Shown here piece after piece: positions 49,432 to 57,308 of a DNA stretch of 64,000 bases (positions are counted from its first letter, which is position 1; every line of letters begins with the position of its first letter). The notes below the pieces were generated by a model. It had not been told where the DNA came from, searched no databases, and worked only from the letters and a program-made list of their open reading frames with translations. The stretch is from the NCBI RefSeq assembly GCF_023953935.1, contig NZ_JAMLIW010000010.1, positions 45,021 to 109,020 of the forward strand, written 5' to 3'. The DNA is from Thermomonas sp. (GTDB lineage Bacteria; Pseudomonadota; Gammaproteobacteria; Xanthomonadales; Xanthomonadaceae). The translations under genes and the position numbers were made by a program.

Positions 49432-50415
49432 ATGGCCGCAGGCCACGATCACGACGACACGCGGGAAGCCGGCGACGATACGCGGACCGCCGGCGCCAGC
49501 CATGTCCACGCCCACGCGCACGCTCACGCCCACAGCCACGTGCCGGCGGTGATCAAGCACGAGCGTCCGCTGTGGATAGCGTTCGGGCTGACCTTGGTGG
49601 TGTTGGGCGTGGAGCTGGCGGGTGCGCTGCTCAGCAACAGCCTCGCCCTGCTGTCGGACGCGGCGCACATGCTGACCGACGTGGCGGCGCTGGGGGTGTC
49701 GCTGTTTGCGGTGCGCCTGAGCCGACGCCCGGCCGACGCGCGGCGCAGCTACGGCTATGCGCGGATGGAGGCGATCGGTGCGCTGGTCAACGGCGGCCTG
49801 CTGTTCCTCGTCGCCGGCTACATCCTGTGGGAGGCGGTGCAGCGGTTTCGCAGCCCGGAGGCGGTGGCGTCGACCTTCATGCTGGTGGTCGCATGCGTGG
49901 GCCTGGTGGCCAATCTGGTGTCGATGAAACTGCTGGCGGCCGGCTCCGGCGAGAGCCTGAACGTCAAGGGCGCCTACCTCGAAGTCTGGAGCGACATGCT
50001 CGGCTCGCTGGGGGTGATCGTGGCCGCCCTGTTGATCCATTTCACCGGCTGGTCCTGGGTCGATCCGGTGGTCGCGGTGCTGCTGGGGCTGTGGGTGCTG
50101 CCGCGCACCTGGATCCTGCTGCGGCAGGCGATCCACGTGCTGATGCAGGGCGTTCCGGCCGGGCTGGACGTCGAGGCCGTGCGCGCGGCCATGCGGGCGG
50201 TGCCCGGCGTGGGCGCGGTGCACGATCTGCACGTGTGGGCGCTGGGTTCGCGGGAGCCGATCCTGACCGCCCATGTGGTGCTGTGCGAAGGCCACGGTGA
50301 GCCGGATGCCGTGCGTGCGCAGGTGGCACAGGTGCTGCACGAAAAATTCGACATTGGCCACGCCACCTTGCAGGTTGAAGCCCGCCACTGCGGTGGTGAG
50401 GGTGTGCATGACTGA
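49432..50415 (+). CDS. CzcD-type cation diffusion facilitator
   Basis: A 327-residue CDF exporter of Zn, Co or Cd out of the cytoplasm. A His-rich N-terminus (HVHAHAHAHAHSH) precedes six membrane helices. The helix-2 metal site is SDAAHMLTD; the helix-5 segment is GAYLEVWSDMLGS, which matches CzcD of Cupriavidus. The C-terminal cytoplasmic domain has HDLHVWALGSREPILTAHVVL. Its stop codon overlaps the next gene (ATGACTGA). Confidence 0.92.
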   Translation: MAAGHDHDDTREAGDDTRTAGASHVHAHAHAHAHSHVPAVIKHERPLWIAFGLTLVVLGVELAGALLSNSLALLSDAAHMLTDVAALGVSLFAVRLSRRPADARRSYGYARMEAIGALVNGGLLFLVAGYILWEAVQRFRSPEAVASTFMLVVACVGLVANLVSMKLLAAGSGESLNVKGAYLEVWSDMLGSLGVIVAALLIHFTGWSWVDPVVAVLLGLWVLPRTWILLRQAIHVLMQGVPAGLDVEAVRAAMRAVPGVGAVHDLHVWALGSREPILTAHVVLCEGHGEPDAVRAQVAQVLHEKFDIGHATLQVEARHCGGEGVHD

Positions 50416-51115
50416 GCCGGCGCTGGAGGTGCTGTACGCCGACGCCGCGCTGGCGGTGGTCGACAAGCCGGCCGGGCTGATGGTGCACGACAGCGCGCTG
50501 GCGCGCGGCGAAACCGAGTTTGCCGCCGATCGCCTGCGCGCACAGTTCGGCAAACCCATTTTCCTCGTGCACCGGCTGGATCGTGCCACCAGCGGCTGCC
50601 TGCTGTTGGCCTTCGACCGCGATACTGCGTCCGCGCTGGGCAAGGTGCTGATGATGGGCGGCGTCGAAAAGGACTATTGGGCGGTCTGCCGCGGCTGGCC
50701 GGCGGAGCGTGCGTTCATCGTCGACCACGCGCTGGACGGCGGCCCCGGCAAGCCGCTGAAGAAACCGGCGCGCACCGAGTTCGAGGTGCTGGCCAGCTGC
50801 GAGTTGGCGCTGGCGTCCGCCGCCTTTGCCACTTCGCGCTACGCGTGGTTGCGCGCCAGCCCGCAAACCGGCCGCTTTCGCCAGATCCGCCGCCATCTCA
50901 AGCATGTCTCGCACCACCTGATTGGTGATACCAGCCACGGCGATGGTCGCCACAACCGCACATTCCGGATGCTGGGCGTGCACCGGATGCTGCTGCACGC
51001 GCGCCGACTGGCGTTCGCGCACCCCCACACCGACGCGCTCATCGAAGCAGTGGCGCCGGTGGATGCGGAATTTGCCAGAGCGCTGGCGCTGTTCGAGCAA
51101 ACGGCAACTGGCTGA
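50408..51115 (+). CDS. RluA-family pseudouridine synthase (TruC-like)
   Basis: A 235-residue pseudouridine synthase. The catalytic Asp is in VHRLDRATSG at ~residue 60; the N-terminal VLYADAALAVVDKPAGL, and RHLKHVSHHLIGD with GVHRMLLHARRLAF complete the RluA-family pattern. Length and sequence fit TruC (tRNA U65) best. It overlaps the CDF gene by 8 bp. Confidence 0.85.
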   Translation: MTEPALEVLYADAALAVVDKPAGLMVHDSALARGETEFAADRLRAQFGKPIFLVHRLDRATSGCLLLAFDRDTASALGKVLMMGGVEKDYWAVCRGWPAERAFIVDHALDGGPGKPLKKPARTEFEVLASCELALASAAFATSRYAWLRASPQTGRFRQIRRHLKHVSHHLIGDTSHGDGRHNRTFRMLGVHRMLLHARRLAFAHPHTDALIEAVAPVDAEFARALALFEQTATG

Positions 51116-51179
51116 CGCCCGAGCGGTGCAGCGCCAATCAAGTCATTCGTGTCGGTCATGCGCAGACATTCGCCTGCGA

Positions 51180-51293
51180 GATGATGCCCGCGAAAGCGGG
51201 CCGCGTCTCACAAACGAATGTTTGTCCAATTCATGGACTTTGCCATTCAAGTGATTGATGTCCATGGATCCCCGCTTTCGCGGGGATGACGGT
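51180..51293. repeat. REP pair in the truC-arfB spacer
   Basis: The ~210-bp spacer holds two palindromic copies: GCCCGCGAAAGCGGGC (51185-51200) and GGATCCCCGCTTTCGCGGGG (51266-51285). They are in opposite orientation, as at 21046-21248, and share the CCCGCGMAAGCGGG core. Confidence 0.8.
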
Positions 51294-51324
51294 ATTTGTT
51301 CCGCATTGCCTTAAGATTCTTCCC

Positions 51325-51738
51325 ATGCGCATTGGCCGAATCACCCTCGATGAAACCGAGCTCGAAGAACGCTTCGTGCGGGCGTCGGGGCCGGGTGGGC
51401 AGAACGTCAACAAGGTGGCCACGGCGGTCGAGCTGCGTTTCGACGTGGCGCGCTCGCCGTCGCTGCCGGAATCCGTGCGCGCGCGTCTGCTGGCCAGGCG
51501 CGACCGGCGCCTGACCGCCGAGGGCGTGCTGGTGATTTCCGCGCAGCGTTTTCGCACCCAGGAGCGCAACCGCGAGGATGCGCGCGCGCGGTTGGCGACC
51601 TTCATCGAAAGCGGCCTGCACGTGCCCAAACCGCGCATCGCCACCAAACCGTCGCGCGCCGCGAAGGAGCGCCGCTTGGGGGACAAGCGTGAACGTGCGA
51701 CGATCAAGCAGGGGCGCAGCGGACGGAGCTGGGATTGA
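51325..51738 (+). CDS. arfB: ArfB, alternative ribosome-rescue peptidyl-tRNA hydrolase
   Basis: A 137-residue GGQ-domain protein (YaeJ). The catalytic GGQ lies in ASGPGGQNVNKV at residues ~23-34, and RFRTQERNREDA follows. The basic C-terminal tail (KPSRAAKERRLGDKRERATIKQGRSG) is the tail that inserts into the empty mRNA channel of stalled ribosomes. ATG 51325 gives the family start. The next gene overlaps by 4 bp (TTGA). Confidence 0.95.
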   Translation: MRIGRITLDETELEERFVRASGPGGQNVNKVATAVELRFDVARSPSLPESVRARLLARRDRRLTAEGVLVISAQRFRTQERNREDARARLATFIESGLHVPKPRIATKPSRAAKERRLGDKRERATIKQGRSGRSWD

Positions 51739-52355
51739 GCCAGGCGCAGGGGCAAGACCGGGTGCCAAGCTTGCCTGCGGCGGTGCCGCGGATGCCGCGC
51801 AACGCGTTTGCGCAATGGCTGGCGCGTTCGCTCCTGCGCAGCGGCGGGTGGACGCTGGTGGGCGAGTTTCCCGACCTGCCCAAGGCGGTGCTGATTGCCG
51901 CGCCGCACTCGTCCAACTGGGACGGCATCTGGGGATTTGCGGCCAAGGTTGCGGTCGGCATCCGCCTGTCGGTGCTGGGCAAGCACAGCCTGTTCCGGAT
52001 TCCGGTGCTGGCGCAGGTGCTGCGCTGGCAGGGCGTGATCCCGGTGGACCGCGCCATGCCGCTGGGCGTGATCGAGCAGGCGATCGCCACGATCCGCGCC
52101 CATGAGGCGATCTGGTACGCCATCGCGCCGGAAGGCACGCGTCGGCGCGTGCCGCACTGGAAGACCGGGTTCTGGAAGATTGCCCACGGCGCCGGCGTGC
52201 CGGTGGTGCCGGCGGCGTTCGATTACCAGAACCGGCGCATCGTCATCGGTGCGGCGCTGGCCTTGACCGACGACATGGAGGCCGACATCGCCCGCATCCA
52301 GCGCTGGTATGCGCCCTTCCACGGTCGCAACCACGACGTGCGGCAGCCGGACTGA
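51735..52355 (+). CDS. acyltransferase of the PlsC (1-acylglycerol-3-phosphate) superfamily
   Basis: A ~206-residue acyltransferase with the HX4D motif as HSSNWDG at ~57-63 and AIAPEGTRRRV at ~130. Short members with HSSNWDG-type motifs are grouped as putative acyltransferases near, but not the same as, AGPAT. There is no strong membrane anchor. The TTG start at 51735 overlaps the arfB stop; ATG at MPRNAFAQW (20 codons on) is an alternative. Confidence 0.85.
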   Translation: MSQAQGQDRVPSLPAAVPRMPRNAFAQWLARSLLRSGGWTLVGEFPDLPKAVLIAAPHSSNWDGIWGFAAKVAVGIRLSVLGKHSLFRIPVLAQVLRWQGVIPVDRAMPLGVIEQAIATIRAHEAIWYAIAPEGTRRRVPHWKTGFWKIAHGAGVPVVPAAFDYQNRRIVIGAALALTDDMEADIARIQRWYAPFHGRNHDVRQPD

Positions 52356-52418
52356 GCCGGCGCCGGGGCGTCGGTGCGACCGCCTGGCCCGGGCTGGAAT
52401 CCCCGGGCGCGTGTGCGG

Positions 52419-55400
52419 TCACTGCAGCGGCGCGCCGCCGATCTTGTAGGTCAGCTGCAGGAAGAAGCTGCGGCCGAAGCTGTCGAACCACGAGGTGTCG
52501 TAGTAGGGATAGTTCGCCCAGGTCGGGTCCTTCGGCGGCATCTGGTCGAACAGGTTGTTGACCGTCAGCGCCACCCGGAAATGGTCGTTGATGTCATAGC
52601 GGGCGGCGGCGTTGAAGCGCCAGGTCGAGCGCGTCCAGGCGTCGTTGGCATAGTTGGCGACCTTGCCGAGGTAGTTGCCGAACAGGCTGGCGCCCCACGG
52701 TCCGTTGTCCCAGTTCACGCCGAGGTTGCCCTTGCTGCGCGGCAGGGTGGTGTCGCTGAAGGTGACATCGAGCATGTCCTCGGTGGGGTCGCCCGGGTAG
52801 ATGACGCGGGTGTGGCGGCGGGTCCAGTTGTAGTTGCCGCTGAAGCGGAACGTGCCGATGCTGGCGGTTTCCAGCCGGTAGTTGGCGGTCAGGTCGATGC
52901 CGGAAGTCTGCTCGCGGGCGATGTTGATCGGCCCGAACAACACGCTGGTGATTTCACCGGCGCCGTTGCGGACAACCCGCGCCATCGCATCGACGCAGGT
53001 CGGGGTGGTGATGTCGACCGGCGCGCCGGTGTCGGTCACGCCCAGCCGGCAGTCGGCGTCGGTGATCAGCAGCAGGTCACGGCTCTGGGTCTGGACCTGG
53101 TTGGCGATGTGGATGTTGTAGTAGTCGATGGCGAGGTCGAAATTCGGGGTCGGCGACCACACGAAGCCGACGGTGCCGGAGCGGCTGGTCTCCACCTCCA
53201 GGTTGCGGTTGCCGGAATAGACGTCGCGGGTGGCGATGTCCCAGCTGCCGTCATCCCAGCATTCGTCGTTGCTCAGGCTCGGATCGTCGGTGCGGCACTG
53301 GAAATAGTCGGTGGAGGTCCGCCGGTAGTAGTCGTTGCCGGCGAACAGATAGTGCATGTCGGGGGCGCGGAAGCCGGTGCCGTAGGAGCCGCGCAGCAGC
53401 AAGCTGTCGACCGGGCGCCATTCCATGCCGACGCTCCAGGTGAACTTGCCGGGGTTCTTGCCGCCGTAGCTGTACTGGTCGTAGCGGCCGGCGAGACTGG
53501 CCTGGAGGGAGGAGAACAGGGGCAGGCGCAGCTCGCCGGCCACGTCCCAGTGGTCGCGGTTGCCGTGGCCATCACCGTAGCGCGGGCCGTAGTAGGCGGT
53601 ATCGGTCAATGCCAGCGGATCGGGGTTGATGCGGTAGGACTGCGAGCCGTATTCGATCACGCCGGCAAAGCCGACGTCGCCGGCCGGCAGGGTGAACAGG
53701 GCGGGGGTGTTGACCATGAAACTGAGGTTGTCGTTCTGCGCCTTGGGATGGAACACCGACATGGCGCCGATGGCGGCGAACTGGTCGGGAGTGAGCGGAG
53801 TGAACAGCTTGTTCGGGTCCGGCGCATAGATCGCATAACCGTCGGCGTCGTAGCCCAGGCGCGGGCCGAGGAACCAGGTGTTGGCGGCCTCGGCATTGAT
53901 GCGCGGCATGCCCACGCTGGCGCTGTACTGGGAATGGTTCCAGGACAGCTCCCAATCCCAGTTCTCGCCGATCATGCCCTTGAAGCCGGTGGTCAGCGCA
54001 AAGGTCTTCTCGACCGTGGTGTTCATGCGGTTGCGCAGGCCGCCGACTTCCTCCGGGGTGAACTCCCGGGTCCAGACTTCGTAGTGGCCGGTATTGGCGT
54101 TGTAGAACATGCCGTCGTTGCTGTCGGTGGCATTGGGGTCCTGGAACTGCCAGCCCATGTGGTCACTGTTGACGTCGTTGCCGTTGGTGCCGGTCAGCAG
54201 GCGCACCGTCTGCCGGCCGGCCTGCACGTCGGCGAACCAGGACAGGGTGCCGGAGAAGCGATATTCGAACGCGCCGTAGAAATTGACGCCCTTGCGTTCG
54301 TTCTGGATCGTCCGGTTGGCGATCGCGCGGGTACTGCCGCAATAGGGTTCACCCCAGCGGTCGAAGGCCAGTTCGGTGGTGCCCTGGTTCAGCCCCGCCA
54401 GTGCCGCGCAGTTGTCGGCCGGGGCGATGTTGATGTCGTCGTCCCAGTCGTAGATCTGCGCGGTCAGGCGCGGCAGGCGGCGGCGCGCGGTCGGGGCGTC
54501 GAGGGTGGAATCCTGGATGTTGCGCTGGAAGCCCCAGAGCGGGCGCTTGTCCTGCAATTCCAGACCGATCAGGCCGGTAAAGTTGCCGCGCTCGAAGCCG
54601 GTGGTCAGGGTCAGGTCATGGGACTGGCCGCCGCCGTGGCTGGTGTCGCCGAAGCGGTAGTCAATGGTGGTGCCGTCGGCGGTCTTTTTCAGGATGAAGT
54701 TGATCACCCCGGCCATCGCGTCCGAGCCGTAGACCGCCGATGCACTGCCGGTCAGCACTTCGATGCGGTCGATCATCCCCAGCGGGATGTTGCCGATGTC
54801 GGTGAAGTTGCTCTTGCCGCCCAGCGGCAGCGGAAAGTCGGCGACCCGGCGCCCGTTGATCAGCACCAGGGTGTGGTTGGGACCGATGCCGCGCAGGTCG
54901 ACCGCCTGCGCGCCGGGGGTGGACTGCGCGCCGGTGGTGTTCTGCTGGCCCTGCACGCTGCCGCTGTTCTGGCTGAGCGAGCGCAGCACTTCGGGGACCG
55001 AGGTGAAGCCGGCGGCCTGGATCTGCTCGGAGGTAACCACCGTGATCGGGGCCGGGCCTTCCACCTGCGCACGCGGAATGCGGGAGCCGGTCACCTGCAC
55101 CGTCTCCAGTTCGGTGACGGGACCTTCGGACTGGGCCTGGGGTGGACGTGCGGCGGGCGCGGTGCGCGCGGGTGCGGCCGGAGAGCTGGCGGCTGGCACG
55201 ATCAGCACCGCCCCCGAGGCATCGTGCTGGGCGCGAAAACCACTGCCCGCCAGCAGCGCGTCGAGCGCCTGCGGCGAAGCAGCCTGGCCGCGCAGGCCAT
55301 TGCTGTGGGCGCCGCGCAGCTGGTCGGCGCGATAGATCAGCTGGGTGCCGGTCTGGCTGGCATAGGCCGCCAGCGCCGCGGCCAGATCGCCGGCCGGGAC

Positions 55401-55493
55401 GTTGATGCGGGTGGCGGTTTGCGCCTGTGCGGCAAGGGCGGCGGAGCAGGCCAGCGCCAGCACCAGTCGGCGGAGTGATCGGGACGCGAGCAT
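52419..55493 (-). CDS. TonB-dependent receptor with N-terminal STN signalling domain
   Basis: A 1024-residue outer-membrane receptor. Signal peptide (LVLALACSAALAAQAQ), STN domain at ~28-100 (INVPAGDLAAALAAYASQTG), Pro/Ala linker, then plug domain ~125-260 (ETVQVTGSRIPR, VDLRGIGPNHTLVLINGRRV, GSDAMAGVINFILKK) and a large barrel with LRGSYGTGFRAPD and NNLFD. It ends LQLTYKIGGAPLQ, a few residues beyond the usual terminal aromatic. The STN domain and the upstream sigma/FecR pair are the parts of a FecA-type surface-signalling system. The ligand is unknown; the divergent cyanophycinase fusion suggests a peptide or polymer-derived substrate. Confidence 0.95.
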   Translation of the reverse strand: MLASRSLRRLVLALACSAALAAQAQTATRINVPAGDLAAALAAYASQTGTQLIYRADQLRGAHSNGLRGQAASPQALDALLAGSGFRAQHDASGAVLIVPAASSPAAPARTAPAARPPQAQSEGPVTELETVQVTGSRIPRAQVEGPAPITVVTSEQIQAAGFTSVPEVLRSLSQNSGSVQGQQNTTGAQSTPGAQAVDLRGIGPNHTLVLINGRRVADFPLPLGGKSNFTDIGNIPLGMIDRIEVLTGSASAVYGSDAMAGVINFILKKTADGTTIDYRFGDTSHGGGQSHDLTLTTGFERGNFTGLIGLELQDKRPLWGFQRNIQDSTLDAPTARRRLPRLTAQIYDWDDDINIAPADNCAALAGLNQGTTELAFDRWGEPYCGSTRAIANRTIQNERKGVNFYGAFEYRFSGTLSWFADVQAGRQTVRLLTGTNGNDVNSDHMGWQFQDPNATDSNDGMFYNANTGHYEVWTREFTPEEVGGLRNRMNTTVEKTFALTTGFKGMIGENWDWELSWNHSQYSASVGMPRINAEAANTWFLGPRLGYDADGYAIYAPDPNKLFTPLTPDQFAAIGAMSVFHPKAQNDNLSFMVNTPALFTLPAGDVGFAGVIEYGSQSYRINPDPLALTDTAYYGPRYGDGHGNRDHWDVAGELRLPLFSSLQASLAGRYDQYSYGGKNPGKFTWSVGMEWRPVDSLLLRGSYGTGFRAPDMHYLFAGNDYYRRTSTDYFQCRTDDPSLSNDECWDDGSWDIATRDVYSGNRNLEVETSRSGTVGFVWSPTPNFDLAIDYYNIHIANQVQTQSRDLLLITDADCRLGVTDTGAPVDITTPTCVDAMARVVRNGAGEITSVLFGPINIAREQTSGIDLTANYRLETASIGTFRFSGNYNWTRRHTRVIYPGDPTEDMLDVTFSDTTLPRSKGNLGVNWDNGPWGASLFGNYLGKVANYANDAWTRSTWRFNAAARYDINDHFRVALTVNNLFDQMPPKDPTWANYPYYDTSWFDSFGRSFFLQLTYKIGGAPLQ

Positions 55494-55575
55494 TGTGGTT
55501 TCCCCGGTAGGCGCGCGCTGCGCCGTTCAGCGTTCATGACGAACGGGTGCGGAAAATCCCCCAGTCGAGGTGAAA

Positions 55576-56616
55576 TCAGCGCGAATGCAGGACGATGCGG
55601 TCGGCGCTGGCTTCGGCGCGGACCGGGAAACCGGCTTCGAGCAGGCGCACGAAACCATCTTCGTTGTCCCAGCGGAAACTGCCGCCGATCCGCAGCGCAG
55701 CCGCGGCGTCGTCGGCCACCACCAGCTTGCGGGCGTTGTAGCGGTTGAACTCCGCGGCCACCTCGGACAGCGGCGCATCGCGGAACGCCAGCATCCCGCT
55801 GGGCCAATCGAGCAGATCCTGGGCCTGCGCGAGCGCCAGGCTGCGCACCAGCACGCCGCCTCCGCGCACCAGGGCCACGCTGCCGGCCGGCAGCAGCAGC
55901 GCCGGATGCGCGGACGGGCCGGGTGCGGTGGATTCCAGGCGGACCGTGCCTTCGGTGACGACCACCCGCAGGTTCGCAGCGTCACGGCGTACGCCATAGC
56001 GGGTGCCCACCGCGATGGCGCGGTAGCCGGCGGCGGCAACCGTGAACGGCCGGCCGGGATCCTTGGCGACTTCGAAGATGGCTTCGCCGCGGACCAAGGT
56101 GATGTCGCGGGCGTGCGGCTGCAGGCGCACCTCGATCCGGCTGTCGCTGGACAGGATGGCGTGCGAGCCATCGGCCAGGGTGAAATTGCGCACTTGGCCG
56201 AGGCTGGAGGCGTAGACGCTGGCGGCGACCGGTGGGGCCGGCCGCAGGGTCCAGCCAATCAGCAGCGCGCAAGCGGCCAGCGCGGCGGCGGCGGTGAAGT
56301 GGAGCCAGCGGCGGCGCGAATCGCGTCTTGGCCGTGGCCGCGGTTGCAGGGCGGCCAGCATCCGGGCGCGGCGGTCGTCGCCCGGGGCCGGTGCGGGGCG
56401 CACGGTGGCACCTTCCGGACGACCCGCGGCCAGCGCTCGCAGCCGTCCGGCTTCGGACCACGCCGCCTGCAGTCGCAGCCAAGCCACCTTGTGGGCGCTG
56501 TCCTGCGCGAGCCAGGCGTCCAGTGCGGCCCGCTCCGCATCCGTGCAGGCGCCTGCGTCGCAGCGTGCCAGCCAATCGGCGGCGGTTTGTTCAATGTCGC
56601 GGCTGGACGGGCGCAT
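55576..56616 (-). CDS. FecR-family anti-sigma/regulator protein
   Basis: A 346-residue inner-membrane signal transducer. The cytoplasmic N-terminal DUF4880 domain (ADWLARCDAGACTDAERAALDAWL) is followed by one transmembrane helix (~95-115, AAAALAACALLIGWTL), the periplasmic FecR domain (~145-235, RNFTLADGSHAILSSDS, ITLVRGEAIFEVAKD, VGTRYGVR) and a C-terminal STN-like segment (PLSEVAAEFNRYN). It should pass the receptor signal to the sigma factor. It starts 6 bp after the sigma stop and precedes the receptor by 82 bp, giving the order sigma-fecR-receptor. Confidence 0.94.
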   Translation of the reverse strand: MRPSSRDIEQTAADWLARCDAGACTDAERAALDAWLAQDSAHKVAWLRLQAAWSEAGRLRALAAGRPEGATVRPAPAPGDDRRARMLAALQPRPRPRRDSRRRWLHFTAAAALAACALLIGWTLRPAPPVAASVYASSLGQVRNFTLADGSHAILSSDSRIEVRLQPHARDITLVRGEAIFEVAKDPGRPFTVAAAGYRAIAVGTRYGVRRDAANLRVVVTEGTVRLESTAPGPSAHPALLLPAGSVALVRGGGVLVRSLALAQAQDLLDWPSGMLAFRDAPLSEVAAEFNRYNARKLVVADDAAAALRIGGSFRWDNEDGFVRLLEAGFPVRAEASADRIVLHSR

Positions 56617-56622
56617 CGGCCT

Positions 56623-57198
56623 TCAGTCCTGCGCGCCGGTTGCGGACGCATTGTCGCGGCGCGGCGGTTTCGGCACGGCCGCAGGCACCGCGCCGGTATA
56701 CAGCGCGTCGGCGAGCAGGCGCATGCCCTTGGCGATTTGCTTCTCCACGGTCTTCTCGCTGATCCCCAGCCGCAAGGCCACTTCCTTCTGCGAAAGATCC
56801 TCCACCCGACGCAACCACACCACCTCGCGGCAGCGCGCCGGCAATCGGTCGAGTGCGTCGGAAAGCCGATGCAGGGTCTGCCGACCGCCACTCCAGCGTT
56901 CGGGCGTCACTTCGTCCATCAAGACGTGCGAAGGCTCGAAATCACCCATCGGTTCGATCGAAACCACCTTGTTGCGCCGAATCCGGTCGGTCATCAGGTG
57001 GCGTGCGCTGGCGAACAGGAAGGCCTTCGGCTGGGCGGGCAGGGCCTTGCCGGCGGCTTCGTAGAGGCGCACGTAGAGCTCCTGGCGCAGGTCGTGGATC
57101 TCGTCCCGGTGCGGCCAGTGGCGCTGCAGGTAGCGCAGCAAGGCCTCCTCGTGGATCAGGATTTCCTGGACGAACCACTGGTCGAGCGGGCTGCGCAC
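56623..57198 (-). CDS. ECF sigma factor (FecI-like)
   Basis: A 191-residue ECF sigma factor. Region 2 has HDLRQELYVRLYEA and RHLMTDRIRRNKV; region 4 has DALDRLPARCREVVWLRRVEDLSQKEVALRLGISEKTVEKQ, a helix-turn-helix. The GTG at 57198 gives a start just before the first helix (QWFVQEILIHEEALLRYL); no ATG is near. The first gene of the sigma-fecR-receptor operon, it would be freed by FecR when the receptor binds ligand. It diverges from the cyanophycinase fusion by ~110 bp. Confidence 0.93.
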   Translation of the reverse strand: MRSPLDQWFVQEILIHEEALLRYLQRHWPHRDEIHDLRQELYVRLYEAAGKALPAQPKAFLFASARHLMTDRIRRNKVVSIEPMGDFEPSHVLMDEVTPERWSGGRQTLHRLSDALDRLPARCREVVWLRRVEDLSQKEVALRLGISEKTVEKQIAKGMRLLADALYTGAVPAAVPKPPRRDNASATGAQD

Positions 57199-57308
57199 CC
57201 GCGTACCATAGCCGAACGCAGGCGTGCTGCGCCGGGTTCGGCGGCGGTGGGGGATGTTCCACGTTGGCACGTCTACCGGGTGTGGCCTTTGATGGATGGA
57301 GTGCGAGG

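Noticed and set aside
52374-55478. 1034-codon open frame on the plus strand
   Set aside because: It is an antisense shadow of the TonB-dependent receptor. It has no domain pattern and has Val/Gly/Ala/Arg-rich composition typical of GC-rich reverse-frame reading.
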